IMG/VR virus record: IMGVR_UViG_3300023223_001361
Location: 62,001 to 126,000 of that record
From: a virus
Length of the DNA: 64,000 nt
Strand: one strand, 5' to 3'
Shown here: piece by piece, positions 1 through 9,019 of the stretch
Layout of the letters: every line of letters begins with the position of its first letter
How positions within the stretch are numbered: the first letter of the stretch is position 1
Translations under genes and position numbers: made by a program
The notes under the pieces: generated by a model
Database searches by the model: none
Seen by the model: only the letters and a program-made list of their open reading frames with translations
Told to the model about the DNA's origin: nothing

Positions 1-2
1 GT

Positions 3-545
3 AAATTGATTTTAAGTAATCTTAATTTATTCAAATATGAATTAATTTGGAATAAACGAAAAGTTACTGGTTTCTTAAATGCTAAAAAGCGCCCTTTAGT
101 TCAACATGAAAATATTTTAGTATTTTATAAAAAATTTGGAACTTATAATCCAATAATGCATGATAATAAACTAAAAAGAGAATTTAAAGAAGTGAAAAAA
201 ATCGATAAGACAAAAGTTTATGGAAAACAAAAATCTCATATAAAAAATATCGAAGATAATATTTCTTATCCAAGAAGTATAATTGAAAAAGTGGGTGTTC
301 TTGGAAATAGTGATGAAAAGGTTAATCATCCAACACAGAAACCAATCGGTTTATTTGAATATTTAATTAAAACTTATAGTAATCCTAATGATTTGGTTCT
401 AGATAATTGTATGGGTTCAGGTACAACTGGCGTTGCTTGTAAAAGAAATAATCGCAATTTTATTGGTATAGAATTGGATAAAGGATATTTTGACATAGCT
501 AAAGATAGGATTGATGGTGAAAATAATTTGTTGGAATTTTTATAA
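3..545 (+). CDS. DNA methyltransferase, C-terminal part (5' truncated)
   Basis: C-terminal part of an N6-adenine/N4-cytosine DNA methyltransferase; the frame is open to the left edge, so the true start lies outside the window. Counting from the first TTG at 6, a HPTQKP motif sits near residues 108-113 and the SAM-binding DNCMGSGT motif near 133-140. This places the SAM site after the target-recognition region, as in beta-class enzymes. The catalytic (D/N/S)PP(Y/W) motif would be in the missing part. Its TAA shares a base with the next ATG. It probably protects or marks phage DNA together with the second methyltransferase at 954; specificity cannot be read from sequence. Confidence 0.85.
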   Translation, partial: KLILSNLNLFKYELIWNKRKVTGFLNAKKRPLVQHENILVFYKKFGTYNPIMHDNKLKREFKEVKKIDKTKVYGKQKSHIKNIEDNISYPRSIIEKVGVLGNSDEKVNHPTQKPIGLFEYLIKTYSNPNDLVLDNCMGSGTTGVACKRNNRNFIGIELDKGYFDIAKDRIDGENNLLEFL

Positions 546-970
546 TGGGAAACTATACTTATATGGAGCTTTGGGATATGCCTAATGTAGAAATGAGTAA
601 ATTAGTAGGTAAGGTTTTCACTTCTATAGATGTAGGAGATGATAGTATTACATTTAAAGCAAATGATGGTTCTGAGTATGTCATGTGGCACAATCAGGAT
701 TGTTGCGAAAATGTTTATGTTGAAAGCGTTGTTGGTGATATAATAGATTTAATAGGAAATCCTATTTTACTTGCAGAAGTAGTGAGCCAAAATGAGACAC
801 CAAAAGGAATTTCAGATGAGGAATTATCTACTGGAGAAAGTTTTACTTGGACTTTTTACAAATTAGCAACGATTAAGGGTCATGTTGATATTCGATGGTT
901 TGGCTCATCTAATGGTTATTATTCTGAAAGGGTTAATTTAGTCGAAACGAAAGATGCTAAAGTTGAATAA
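545..970 (+). CDS. conserved hypothetical protein (DUF7448-like)
   Basis: A 141-residue acidic soluble protein. The central HNQDCCENV stretch followed by VGDIIDLIG resembles a small family seen in phages and bacteria that I recall as DUF7448; no function is known to me. It lies between two methyltransferase genes with one-base and 17-base overlaps, so it is translationally coupled to them. It may be an accessory of that module, but only position suggests it. Confidence 0.65.
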   Translation: MGNYTYMELWDMPNVEMSKLVGKVFTSIDVGDDSITFKANDGSEYVMWHNQDCCENVYVESVVGDIIDLIGNPILLAEVVSQNETPKGISDEELSTGESFTWTFYKLATIKGHVDIRWFGSSNGYYSERVNLVETKDAKVE

Positions 971-1751
971 AATATATCATGGCAATTGTCTTGAGTTGAT
1001 GAATGAACTGGATGATGGTTGTATTGATTTAACTGTAACTTCTCCACCTTATGATAACTTAAGAGATTATAACGGATATGAATTTCGATTTGATGAAATC
1101 GCAACTGAGTTGTTTCGGATTACCAAACCTGGAGGTATTGTTGTTTGGGTTGTGGGTGATGCTGTTATAAAAGGAAGTGAAACTGGCACTTCATTTCAGC
1201 AAGCATTATATTTTAAAGATATTGGTTTTCGGTTACATGATACAATGATTTGGCAGAAAAGTAATTTTTCAAATCCTAGTAAAAATAGATATCATCAAAT
1301 TTTCGAATATATGTTTGTGTTTTCAAAAGGTAAACTAAAAACATTTAATCCTATTAAAGACAAGAAGAATAAGTATGTTGGTCAAGCTACAGTGGGAAAG
1401 AATACTAGAAGATTAGCTAATGGAGAAATGGTTGAGTCAAAAAAGAATATTATTAATGAATATGGTATGAGAACAAATATTTGGTTCATGAATACAGTAG
1501 GTCAGGAATACATGTGTAAAAAGTTGCCGCATCCAGCTATGTTTCCCGAAAAACTTGTAAAGGATCATATTATCTCGTGGTCAAATAAAGGTGATTTAGT
1601 TTTGGATCCCTTTATTGGGAGTGGGACAACTGCTAAAGTAGCTATGTTGAATAATCGAAACTATATTGGGATGGATATTTCAAAAGAATATTGCGAAATG
1701 GCAAGAGCAAGAATTGATGAGAGTCAAGGATTGCTATCAGTCATGAAATAG
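954..1751 (+). CDS. site-specific DNA methyltransferase (N6-A or N4-C)
   Basis: Complete 265-residue DNA methyltransferase. Motif IV, TSPPYD, is at residues 29-34 and the SAM motif DPFIGSGTT lies near the C-terminus, giving beta-class order. This transfers a methyl group from SAM to an exocyclic amine of adenine or cytosine. ATG at 954 lies inside the previous gene. No cognate restriction endonuclease is visible beside it, so an orphan phage methylase is the simplest reading. TSPPY fits both N4C and N6A enzymes. Confidence 0.88.
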   Translation: MLKLNKIYHGNCLELMNELDDGCIDLTVTSPPYDNLRDYNGYEFRFDEIATELFRITKPGGIVVWVVGDAVIKGSETGTSFQQALYFKDIGFRLHDTMIWQKSNFSNPSKNRYHQIFEYMFVFSKGKLKTFNPIKDKKNKYVGQATVGKNTRRLANGEMVESKKNIINEYGMRTNIWFMNTVGQEYMCKKLPHPAMFPEKLVKDHIISWSNKGDLVLDPFIGSGTTAKVAMLNNRNYIGMDISKEYCEMARARIDESQGLLSVMK

Positions 1752-1760
1752 GAAAAAATT

Positions 1761-2003
1761 ATGGAATGGAAATTAATTGAAACAGTAGAAGACTTTGGCA
1801 AAATTTTTGAGGTTGGTGGATTCAAAGTATGGGAAGCATCACCACTTGCTCTTTTACATGGCGCGCTTCCTTATCAAATGTTAATGGTGTTGGCTGCCGA
1901 CGAAACTAAAAAAGAATTGGCGAGTTTTTCTGATAGAGAAAATGTAGAATCTTTTATAGAAGAGGGAATGAAATTAGAAGGGATGAAATATGATGGCAAA
2001 TAG
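1761..2003 (+). CDS. small hypothetical protein
   Basis: 80 residues, soluble, no recognised motif. AGGAAAAAATT precedes the ATG and the end overlaps the recombinase gene by 14 bases, consistent with co-transcription. Function unknown. Confidence 0.6.
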   Translation: MEWKLIETVEDFGKIFEVGGFKVWEASPLALLHGALPYQMLMVLAADETKKELASFSDRENVESFIEEGMKLEGMKYDGK

Positions 2004-3039
2004 TTTTTTGAAAGATATGCTGAAAGTTGCTGGGAATGATTATGGTTCAATTGTGGAAGATGGTATCAAAGGTGCTGAAGTTAGAGGTTGGATTGATACG
2101 GGTTCATATATTCTAAATGCTCAGTTAAGTGGAAGTCTCCATAAAGGATTACCAAATAATAAAATAACAGCTCTCGCAGGCCCTGAAGGTACAGGTAAAA
2201 CATTTTTTATGTTTGGTATGCTTAAAAACTTTCTAGAGAATGATCCAAAAGCTGTTGGTGTTATATTTGAATCTGAATCAGCTATCACTAAAGACATGAT
2301 GAAAGCTCATAGTATTGATGTATTAAGAGTAATGGTTTTACCTTGTGTTACCGTAGAAGAGTTTCAATTCCAAGCTGTGAAAATGATAGACAACTATACA
2401 GCACAACCTGAGAAAAATAGAACACCTATGTTTTGGGCACTTGATTCTCTTGGGAATTTATCAACTATTCCTGAAATGGAGAAAGCTGGAAGTGGTGATA
2501 CCTATAATGATATGGGTCGGCGAGCGAAACTAATCAAAGGAACTTTTCGTGTTCTTGGTTTGAAATTGGGTCAAGCTGGAGTCCCCCTTGTTGTTACTAA
2601 CCATATTTATTTGCCGCCTGGAGTTATGTATCCAACTCCTACGATGTCTGGTGGAACTGGATTAAAATATCTTGCAAGTGCTATTCTATTTCTTTCAAAA
2701 AGAAAAGAGAAAGACGGAACCGAAGTCATTGGAAATATTATTCATTGTAAATTGGGGAAAGGTAGACTTTCAAAAGAAAATACTGTAGTTGATGTTAGAT
2801 TAAGCTATGATAAAGGACTTGATAGATATTACGGCTTGTTAGAATTAGCTGAGAAATATGGTATCTTCAAAAAGACATCAACTCGTTTTGAACTTCCTGA
2901 TGGCTCAAAGGTATTCGGTAAAGCCATATTAAAGGATCCACAGAAGTATTTTACAAATGAAGTAATGAATGAATTAGAAAAAGCTGCCCAGCGAGAGTTT
3001 TCTTATGGGAATATGATAGAGGAAAATGATGAAGAGTAA
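1990..3039 (+). CDS. uvsX: UvsX-like RecA-family recombinase
   Basis: A 349-residue RecA-type ATPase. Walker A GPEGTGKT is at residues 64-71, a FESE stretch containing the likely catalytic Glu near 93-96, and Walker B FWALDS at 148-153. It would form filaments on ssDNA and drive strand invasion, used in T4-like phages for recombination-dependent replication and repair. The length is near that of T4 UvsX (about 390), slightly shorter at the C-terminus. Two adjacent ATGs (1990, 1993) are possible starts. It is followed after two small genes by the replicative helicase. Confidence 0.92.
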   Translation: MMANSFLKDMLKVAGNDYGSIVEDGIKGAEVRGWIDTGSYILNAQLSGSLHKGLPNNKITALAGPEGTGKTFFMFGMLKNFLENDPKAVGVIFESESAITKDMMKAHSIDVLRVMVLPCVTVEEFQFQAVKMIDNYTAQPEKNRTPMFWALDSLGNLSTIPEMEKAGSGDTYNDMGRRAKLIKGTFRVLGLKLGQAGVPLVVTNHIYLPPGVMYPTPTMSGGTGLKYLASAILFLSKRKEKDGTEVIGNIIHCKLGKGRLSKENTVVDVRLSYDKGLDRYYGLLELAEKYGIFKKTSTRFELPDGSKVFGKAILKDPQKYFTNEVMNELEKAAQREFSYGNMIEENDEE

Positions 3040-3211
3040 ATCTTACACTAAAATCAAAACTGGTCAACCTAGTGATGGAGCTAAAATCACAGCAGTTAAA
3101 AGAAAAGGCATATATTACATTACTCATGCTGATGGATGTACAACATCACTCAGTGAAGGAAAATTTAATAAAAGGTATGTAGAAGATGGCACAGGACGAA
3201 AAACTACATAG
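3026..3211 (+). CDS. small basic hypothetical protein
   Basis: 61 residues, Lys-rich, with a short SH3-like beta pattern (KRKGIYYITHADG). It overlaps the recombinase end by 14 bases and the next gene by 26. Function unknown. Confidence 0.55.
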   Translation: MMKSKSYTKIKTGQPSDGAKITAVKRKGIYYITHADGCTTSLSEGKFNKRYVEDGTGRKTT

Positions 3212-3554
3212 TAAGTTCTATGAGCTTATTCCAGATCCAGAAGATGTAAAAAAATGGGTCATTAAAATTTTGATTGGTCCTTGTAAGGATACTATTGTTC
3301 GTTATGGGAGATTAAAATTGACTCCTGAAGAGGAAAAACAAGGCGGCGCCCCTTTTGTTTTCGAATGGACATTTGTTAAACCTATACCTGAACAATTAAA
3401 AGATATAGAATTATCAGATGCAGACTCAAAAGATTTTGAAGTTTTATTAGCGAATATTGCTTTAGAGTTGTTAGAAGATTGGTTTCTTTATGAGGAATCG
3501 ATGAAAGGGTTTAATGTAGCCTGCCAACAGTCTGAAACAGAAGAAAAAGAATAA
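3186..3554 (+). CDS. hypothetical protein between uvsX and helicase
   Basis: 122 residues, acidic and soluble, with a long amphipathic helix near the C-terminus. Its position between recombinase and helicase suggests a replication or recombination accessory. I do not see a specific T4 counterpart such as UvsY. Confidence 0.65.
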   Translation: MAQDEKLHSKFYELIPDPEDVKKWVIKILIGPCKDTIVRYGRLKLTPEEEKQGGAPFVFEWTFVKPIPEQLKDIELSDADSKDFEVLLANIALELLEDWFLYEESMKGFNVACQQSETEEKE

Positions 3555-3591
3555 TCGTTTTAATTATTCTTAAATTTGGTATTATAGTGGT

Positions 3592-4974
3592 ATGGTTGAT
3601 CGTATCGAAATCCTTATTCTCAGCTCATTATTTTTTAATGAAGACTATATCAGAAAAGTTTTACCTTTCATCAAACCGGAATATTTTTCTGAAAGAATAG
3701 AATCTCTAATTTTTGAAAAGTGTTTTAATTTCATTACAAAATATAATTCTCTTCCCACTAAAGAAGCTATTATCATTCAAATGACTTCAGGTGAAGATGA
3801 AATCAGCGATAAAGAATACCAAGCTGCTATTGATTTAATTTCTTCTCTCAAAAAGAATAAAGAAGTTACAATGGATTGGATGCTTGATCAAACAGAACAG
3901 TTTTGTCAAGATCAAGCATTGCATAATGCTGTAATGCAAACTATCAAGATTGCTGGTGGTAAGAGTAAAAACATATCCAAAGGTGCAATACCAGAATTAA
4001 TGAAAGAAGCTCTTTCGGTATCTTTTGATCCAAATATTGGTCATTCTTATCTAGCCGACTTTGAAAAAAGATTTGATTGGTATCATTCAGAAGAAAGAAA
4101 AATCCCATTTGATATAAAATTTCTCAATAAGATTACTGGTGGTGGACTCCCATTAAAGACTTTAACTGTTATTCTTGCTGGAACTGCTGTTGGTAAATCA
4201 TTAGCGATGTGTCATTTTGCAGCATCAAATTTAATGGCTGGGTATAACGTATTGTATATAACACTTGAAATGTCTGAAGAAAGGACAGGAGAAAGAATAG
4301 ACGCTAATCTTTTAAATTTACCGATAGAGAATTTGGATGAGGTTTCTAAAATAATTTTCGAAAGTAAAATAAATAAGCTAGTTAATAAAACAAATGGTGA
4401 ACTGATCATTAAAGAGTATCCTACTGCTATGGCATCAACGACACATTTCCGTCATTTATTGAGTGAACTGCATTTAAAGAAAAATTTTGTTCCCGATATC
4501 ATTTATATTGATTATTTGAATATTGCTTCTAGTGCTCGTTTGAAACCTGGTAGAGCAAGCAGTTATGAATATGTTAAAGCTATTGCTGAAGAGTTGAGAG
4601 GTTTGGCTGTAGAACAAAATTTACCTATAGTGACAGCTACACAAACTAATCGAGCTGGTTTCTCATCCAGCGACTTAGATGCAACAGATACTAGTGAAAG
4701 TTTTGGTGTGCCAATGACAGCAGATTTGATGTTTGCTCTTATTACTAACGAAAATCTTGAGAAAATGAATAAACTTCAGATACAACAGGTAAAAAACAGG
4801 TATAATGCTCTTACCAAGAATAAAAGATTCTTAATTGGAATAGATTTAGCAAAAATGAGATTATATGACTTAGAGGAGCAAGCTCAGGAGACTTTAAGTG
4901 AATCAGGTCAAGAACCAGAGACAACTACCAAAAGAAAAGACAAACGTGGTGTTTTTGACGACATAGAAATCTAA
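3592..4974 (+). CDS. replicative DNA helicase (gp41/DnaB-like)
   Basis: 460-residue RecA-fold hexameric helicase. An N-terminal alpha-helical domain occupies roughly residues 1-150. Walker A GTAVGKS is at 197-203, Walker B IIYIDY at 303-308, and a VTATQTNR segment near 350 matches the DnaB-family Gln motif. It unwinds DNA 5'-3' on the lagging strand and should work with the primase at 43339. The 37-bp upstream gap contains a TATAGT-like -10 but no good -35, so its promoter is uncertain. The C-terminal about 35 residues are charged and probably disordered. Confidence 0.92.
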   Translation: MVDRIEILILSSLFFNEDYIRKVLPFIKPEYFSERIESLIFEKCFNFITKYNSLPTKEAIIIQMTSGEDEISDKEYQAAIDLISSLKKNKEVTMDWMLDQTEQFCQDQALHNAVMQTIKIAGGKSKNISKGAIPELMKEALSVSFDPNIGHSYLADFEKRFDWYHSEERKIPFDIKFLNKITGGGLPLKTLTVILAGTAVGKSLAMCHFAASNLMAGYNVLYITLEMSEERTGERIDANLLNLPIENLDEVSKIIFESKINKLVNKTNGELIIKEYPTAMASTTHFRHLLSELHLKKNFVPDIIYIDYLNIASSARLKPGRASSYEYVKAIAEELRGLAVEQNLPIVTATQTNRAGFSSSDLDATDTSESFGVPMTADLMFALITNENLEKMNKLQIQQVKNRYNALTKNKRFLIGIDLAKMRLYDLEEQAQETLSESGQEPETTTKRKDKRGVFDDIEI

Positions 4975-5000
4975 CCCAAACTGAGGAAATCCTTCAGCTT

Positions 5001-5008
5001 TATAAATA
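5001..5008 (+). promoter_or_regulatory. T4-type late promoter box
   Basis: Perfect TATAAATA, the late-promoter consensus of T4-like phages. The expected transcription start is at about 5014, on the annotated ATG of the next gene. This would give a nearly leaderless mRNA unless translation starts at the ATG at 5053. Confidence 0.5.
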
Positions 5009-5013
5009 AGAAG

Positions 5014-6075
5014 ATGACATTGTATGTTGTCGATTGTTATTGTTTAAAAGAAATGGCAGATATTTCAGGTACAAGGACATCAGGCTTACCAGCCTGGGAT
5101 TATTACATAAAAAATAATCCTGATTGGAAAAAATTGGAACTACGGATAGAAAATAAGAAATCTACTTATATTTTCCAAATTAAAAATAAAGGGTTAATTC
5201 CAGGTAAAAAGCTCTATAAAGCAAAAACAAAACTTCAGCTCTTGGATAATAAAATCAAAAAAGTTGGAAGAATTTCAATGGCTAACGTTCAAATTGGGGA
5301 TGAAAAAGGTTTTATCTCCATTGCTACAATTCGTAAACCCTCTAAAGCTGGAGAAAGAGGAACTACATTTGATGAAAAAGTGGCTTTCAAAGATTTAAAA
5401 AAGCTTATTAAGAAATTTAAGACTCCTATGGTACCTATAAGTCTTGGTGTTAAGAAAGAAGGAAAAGTAATGTTTACCATTCATGATGCTATAGATGTCC
5501 AGACATTCAAGGGAAATCCGAAAGCTGATTTTGCTATTGTATCTAAAAGTAATAAAATGCCTTTATTCATTTCCCATAAAAAAGCTGGTGGTCCTAAAGC
5601 ATTTCAACAATTTTCAGGTGTAAGCTTGAAAGCTGGATTAAGAATTTCAGAGCATAAAGAAGTAAAGAGTTTTTTGAGGAAGTTAGTAAGTTTTATGGAT
5701 ATTGAAAAAAAGAGGTTAATAAAACCTGTATTTTCAATAATTAAAGATCCGAAGCTGAAAAATTTAGCTGTATTTGGATCGGAATATAAAAAAGGTTCCA
5801 AGGATTTTAGTGAAGAATATGTTCAGATCATTGGTCAGGGGAATCCGATTTTGACTTCAGGTAAGAAAAAGTCTTCTTTTACCTTAGAATGGTCGGAACA
5901 TTTTGCACCTGCCGGGGAAATAAAATCATTTAAGGGAGATTTAGAGATTGTTTTTCTTGCTACTTTTAGAGCAGGCAGAAAATTTCATATAGATGGGAAA
6001 ACATATACTGGAGCAAGAATAATGATTGCTCCATTGGCTCTCGCGAAAGGAAGATCTGATTTGACTGAGATATAA
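5014..6075 (+). CDS. putative PD-(D/E)XK-type nuclease
   Basis: 353 residues. Around residue 170 the segment KADFAIV, 14 residues later FISHKKAGGPKAFQQF, has the spacing and hydrophobic pattern of a restriction-endonuclease-fold active site (Asp on one strand, Ser/Glu-x-Lys on the next). This is weak motif evidence only. The rest is rich in beta strands and Lys. The first ATG lies only 5 bases after a late-promoter box; the second in-frame ATG (5053, MADISGTRTSG) may be the true start. It opens the cassette of tagged enzymes and ends one base before the next ATG. Alternative: a DNA-binding structural protein. Confidence 0.6.
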   Translation: MTLYVVDCYCLKEMADISGTRTSGLPAWDYYIKNNPDWKKLELRIENKKSTYIFQIKNKGLIPGKKLYKAKTKLQLLDNKIKKVGRISMANVQIGDEKGFISIATIRKPSKAGERGTTFDEKVAFKDLKKLIKKFKTPMVPISLGVKKEGKVMFTIHDAIDVQTFKGNPKADFAIVSKSNKMPLFISHKKAGGPKAFQQFSGVSLKAGLRISEHKEVKSFLRKLVSFMDIEKKRLIKPVFSIIKDPKLKNLAVFGSEYKKGSKDFSEEYVQIIGQGNPILTSGKKKSSFTLEWSEHFAPAGEIKSFKGDLEIVFLATFRAGRKFHIDGKTYTGARIMIAPLALAKGRSDLTEI

Positions 6076-6076
6076 A

Positions 6077-7243
6077 ATGAAAAGTTTTAAAATATTTTTT
6101 ACGGAAGTAAAAAAGAATACACATTTAGAGCATATCGAAGATTGGATATTGAATGACGGTGCCGTTGGTGGACGTGATGCTATTTTGATTCTCCAAGATA
6201 TTGTTGATGATATAGCTTCTGGAGAGAAATCTACTCAAATTACGGTAAAATGGGATGGTAGTCCAGCTATAATTTGTGGAACAGATCCCGAAACAAAAAA
6301 CTTTTTTGTTGGAACGAAATCTGTTTTTTCGAAGAAAAAACCAAAACTCAATTTCACTTCGGAAGATGTGAGAAGGAACTATTCCAATGAAAATCTACAA
6401 GAAATTTTAATATTATCTTTAGAGAATTTAAAAGACTTAAATATCAAAGGTGTGTTACAAGGGGATTTGATGTTCACAAAAGATATGTTAAGAACAACAA
6501 AAGTACATGGAGAAGAACTCCTTACTTTTAAACCAAATACGATAACTTATGGTGTGGCAACAAATCTCCCATTAGCAGTTCAAATGAAAGAAGCACAAAT
6601 AGGAATAATTTTCCATACAGCATATAGTGGTTCTGGTACTCTTTGTGATTTAAAAGCGAATTTTGAACCAAAAGTTTCTTCCCTCAAAAAAGTTCCAAAT
6701 GTTTGGTTCGATGATGCATCAATAACAAATATTGATAAGTCTTTGTTTTCTCTAGAAGAAAGAAAAAATATTCAATCAATATTGAGAAAAGCGGAAAATC
6801 AATTAGCATCTGCTTCTAAGTTTGCTAATGAGTTATCTATTAATGGTGGAATTCTGAATCACATTAAAAGATTTATAAATGAAAGAATTAGATCGGGGAA
6901 GTTAACAGAAACAAAAGATATTCCAGAAATAATTGATTTTATTGAAAATCAGTTTCGTTCTGAACTTGGAAAAATTAAGGCTACGACTTTTCTTAAAAAT
7001 GAACAAGAAGGTTTTGCAGCATTGATTGAATATCAAACAAGCATAATTCAAGCAAAATTAGAAATATTAAATAAGTTAAATGGTCTAGCAAACATTAATT
7101 CATTTAATGAAATATCATCAGGAGATTTACAAGTTACTCCACCAGAAGGTTTTGTTTCTATTTCATCTAAGTTGGGTAAAGTCGTTAAATTAGTTAATCG
7201 ATTGGAATTCAGTTTCAGAAATTTTTCAAAGGCTGAAGGATAA
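6077..7243 (+). CDS. tagged ligase-like nucleotidyltransferase (DUF6267-like)
   Basis: 388 residues. The N-terminus MKSFKIFFTE resembles the T4 capsid-targeting tag (MKTYQEFIAE in the T4 internal proteins). The body carries KWDGS at 58-62, like motif I (KxDG, the AMP-linked Lys) of ATP-dependent ligases and mRNA-capping enzymes, then VLQGDLMF at 126-133 like motif III, then FKPNTITYGV at 151-160. The C-terminal half is helical. I recall similar T4-like phage proteins under DUF6267. Predicted action: covalent nucleotidyl transfer, substrate unknown. It may be packaged in the head. The ligase motif V Lys is not obvious. Confidence 0.7.
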   Translation: MKSFKIFFTEVKKNTHLEHIEDWILNDGAVGGRDAILILQDIVDDIASGEKSTQITVKWDGSPAIICGTDPETKNFFVGTKSVFSKKKPKLNFTSEDVRRNYSNENLQEILILSLENLKDLNIKGVLQGDLMFTKDMLRTTKVHGEELLTFKPNTITYGVATNLPLAVQMKEAQIGIIFHTAYSGSGTLCDLKANFEPKVSSLKKVPNVWFDDASITNIDKSLFSLEERKNIQSILRKAENQLASASKFANELSINGGILNHIKRFINERIRSGKLTETKDIPEIIDFIENQFRSELGKIKATTFLKNEQEGFAALIEYQTSIIQAKLEILNKLNGLANINSFNEISSGDLQVTPPEGFVSISSKLGKVVKLVNRLEFSFRNFSKAEG

Positions 7244-7247
7244 TATA

Positions 7248-8108
7248 ATGAAATTCAAACAGCTAATAAAAGAAGGTGGAAATGCTGTTTCTAATACTTC
7301 TCGAATTAATAAAATAAATGTCAACCCTACTTTGGAATCTTTGTATCGAATTCTTTTGCCAAAAATGAATTTGACAAAGAAAGCTATTAGTATTTTAGGA
7401 ACCACTGGCAAAAGGAAAACTTCTGGAGATATTGATATAGCTGTAGATACTCAAGCTTTGATGAAAGGAAGTAAAATAAGTAATATAGATGATTTGTATG
7501 ATGTAATGGTTTCCGCTTCAAAATCTGTTAGTAAAGAAGTAAAAGATACAAGAAGTTTAGGAACTATTTCTTTTTCTTTTCCAATCACAAATACAGATGG
7601 AAAACAAGCTGGTAAGTTGGTACAAATAGATTTGTTTCTTGTTAGTAATTTATCTTGGGCTAATTGGATATACTTTGGACCAAGAGAAGAAGAGAGTAAG
7701 ATAAAGGGATTTTATAGGAATATTCTTCTTGGTCAAGTCGCTAAACATGTTTCTCTTAAGATTAGAAAAAAAGAAAATGGGGAAAATATAGAACAAGAAA
7801 GATTTTTGTTTATATTTTCTCAAGGATTAATGAAAGCGATTCAAAGTCGTAGAGGCAAAAAGAAGCTTTTGAAGAATTTTAAAAGCATAAACAGAGAATT
7901 AATATCAACGAATCCAAATAAAATTGTAAAACTGTTATTTGGTCCAAAAGCCAAACCAGACAATTTGTTAACATTCGAACAAATGTTTGCGGCTGTACAA
8001 TCGAATGGTTTTCCGAAGAAATCAAAACGAAATGTTATTTTTTCCGAAACCAAAAAAGTTTTACTAAAGTTGAATGTGCCTATTCCTAATGAATTGGAGC
8101 CATTCTAA
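7248..8108 (+). CDS. tagged pol-beta-superfamily nucleotidyltransferase 1
   Basis: 286 residues starting MKFKQLIKEG, a shortened form of the tag with an IKE|G end. A pol-beta nucleotidyltransferase signature follows: GTTGKRKTSGDIDIAV at residues 51-66 with metal ligands Asp61 and Asp63, and a third Asp at 128 in VQIDLFLV. Members transfer NMP to RNA, protein or small molecules. Four bases separate it from the preceding gene. A second, divergent nucleotidyltransferase follows at once. Confidence 0.75.
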   Translation: MKFKQLIKEGGNAVSNTSRINKINVNPTLESLYRILLPKMNLTKKAISILGTTGKRKTSGDIDIAVDTQALMKGSKISNIDDLYDVMVSASKSVSKEVKDTRSLGTISFSFPITNTDGKQAGKLVQIDLFLVSNLSWANWIYFGPREEESKIKGFYRNILLGQVAKHVSLKIRKKENGENIEQERFLFIFSQGLMKAIQSRRGKKKLLKNFKSINRELISTNPNKIVKLLFGPKAKPDNLLTFEQMFAAVQSNGFPKKSKRNVIFSETKKVLLKLNVPIPNELEPF

Positions 8109-9019
8109 TGAAGAGTTTTAAATTTTTTATGAAAGAATCTCTTATTGATCCTGTCCAGGACACCCTTTCGAAACAGATATTCGACAAGACAGATACTCCG
8201 AATCCCATAATGAAAAAGCGCGTTAAGGGTTTCATTATGCGTGGTATTGGAGATTTAGAAGATATCGCAAGAATACTTGATATTCAGATAGTAGGAAGTA
8301 TTCTCACTCGACAGTTTGCACTCAATGCCGATATAGATGTCAATATTTTATTTAAACCATTTGGTGATGCACAAACTGTGCTCAAAAGACTTAGAAAAAG
8401 AGCTGCTAAGATTAATGGTGCGAAAGTTACAGGAACCAAACATTCAGTGAATTATTTTAGTGTAGTGAGCCAAGAGGTTTTTGATAGAGCTAGTGAATTA
8501 ACCGATGCTGCTTATGATTTAAATACAGATAAATGGCTCAAGAAAGCGAAAGCTCAACCATTTGATCCAGATAAGTATATTGAGGAGTTTGATAAAGCTG
8601 CGTCTAAGCTTGATATTATGAAAGATGAACTAGTCAGAGACATTGCAGACTTTAAGCAATTACAGTCTTTAAAACCAATTGAATTATCCAAGCTTTCCCA
8701 AAAAGTTAACGGAAAAGTTCAAGAACTCGAAAAAGATATGAAAGACATCATCGACACTCATCAATTAGCAAAACAAGTTAGAAGAGATATTTTCTCTAAA
8801 CCCCTTTCACCAAAAGAAATAAAAGATTATGGCAGTAAGAACGCATTACCAGAGAATGTAATCTTTAAACTATTAGAGAGATTTTTATATTGGAATTTAG
8901 CATCCAAGCTAAAAGAAATAATTGGAGATGATAAGAAATTATCGAAGCCGGAAGCGAAGAAATTGAAGAACGTAAAGGTGCCGCCAGATGCGAAAGGAAG
9001 ACTTAAAAGCTCACGTTAA
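8108..9019 (+). CDS. tagged pol-beta-superfamily nucleotidyltransferase 2
   Basis: 303 residues with tag MKSFKFFMKE. GSILTRQFALNADIDVNI at 63-80 gives the GS...DxD nucleotidyltransferase signature (Asp75, Asp77). A long charged helical region occupies 170-250. The start overlaps the previous stop by one base. It ends inside the next open frame, which is offset by +1, so a frameshift or indel joining the two should be considered. Confidence 0.72.
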   Translation: MKSFKFFMKESLIDPVQDTLSKQIFDKTDTPNPIMKKRVKGFIMRGIGDLEDIARILDIQIVGSILTRQFALNADIDVNILFKPFGDAQTVLKRLRKRAAKINGAKVTGTKHSVNYFSVVSQEVFDRASELTDAAYDLNTDKWLKKAKAQPFDPDKYIEEFDKAASKLDIMKDELVRDIADFKQLQSLKPIELSKLSQKVNGKVQELEKDMKDIIDTHQLAKQVRRDIFSKPLSPKEIKDYGSKNALPENVIFKLLERFLYWNLASKLKEIIGDDKKLSKPEAKKLKNVKVPPDAKGRLKSSR

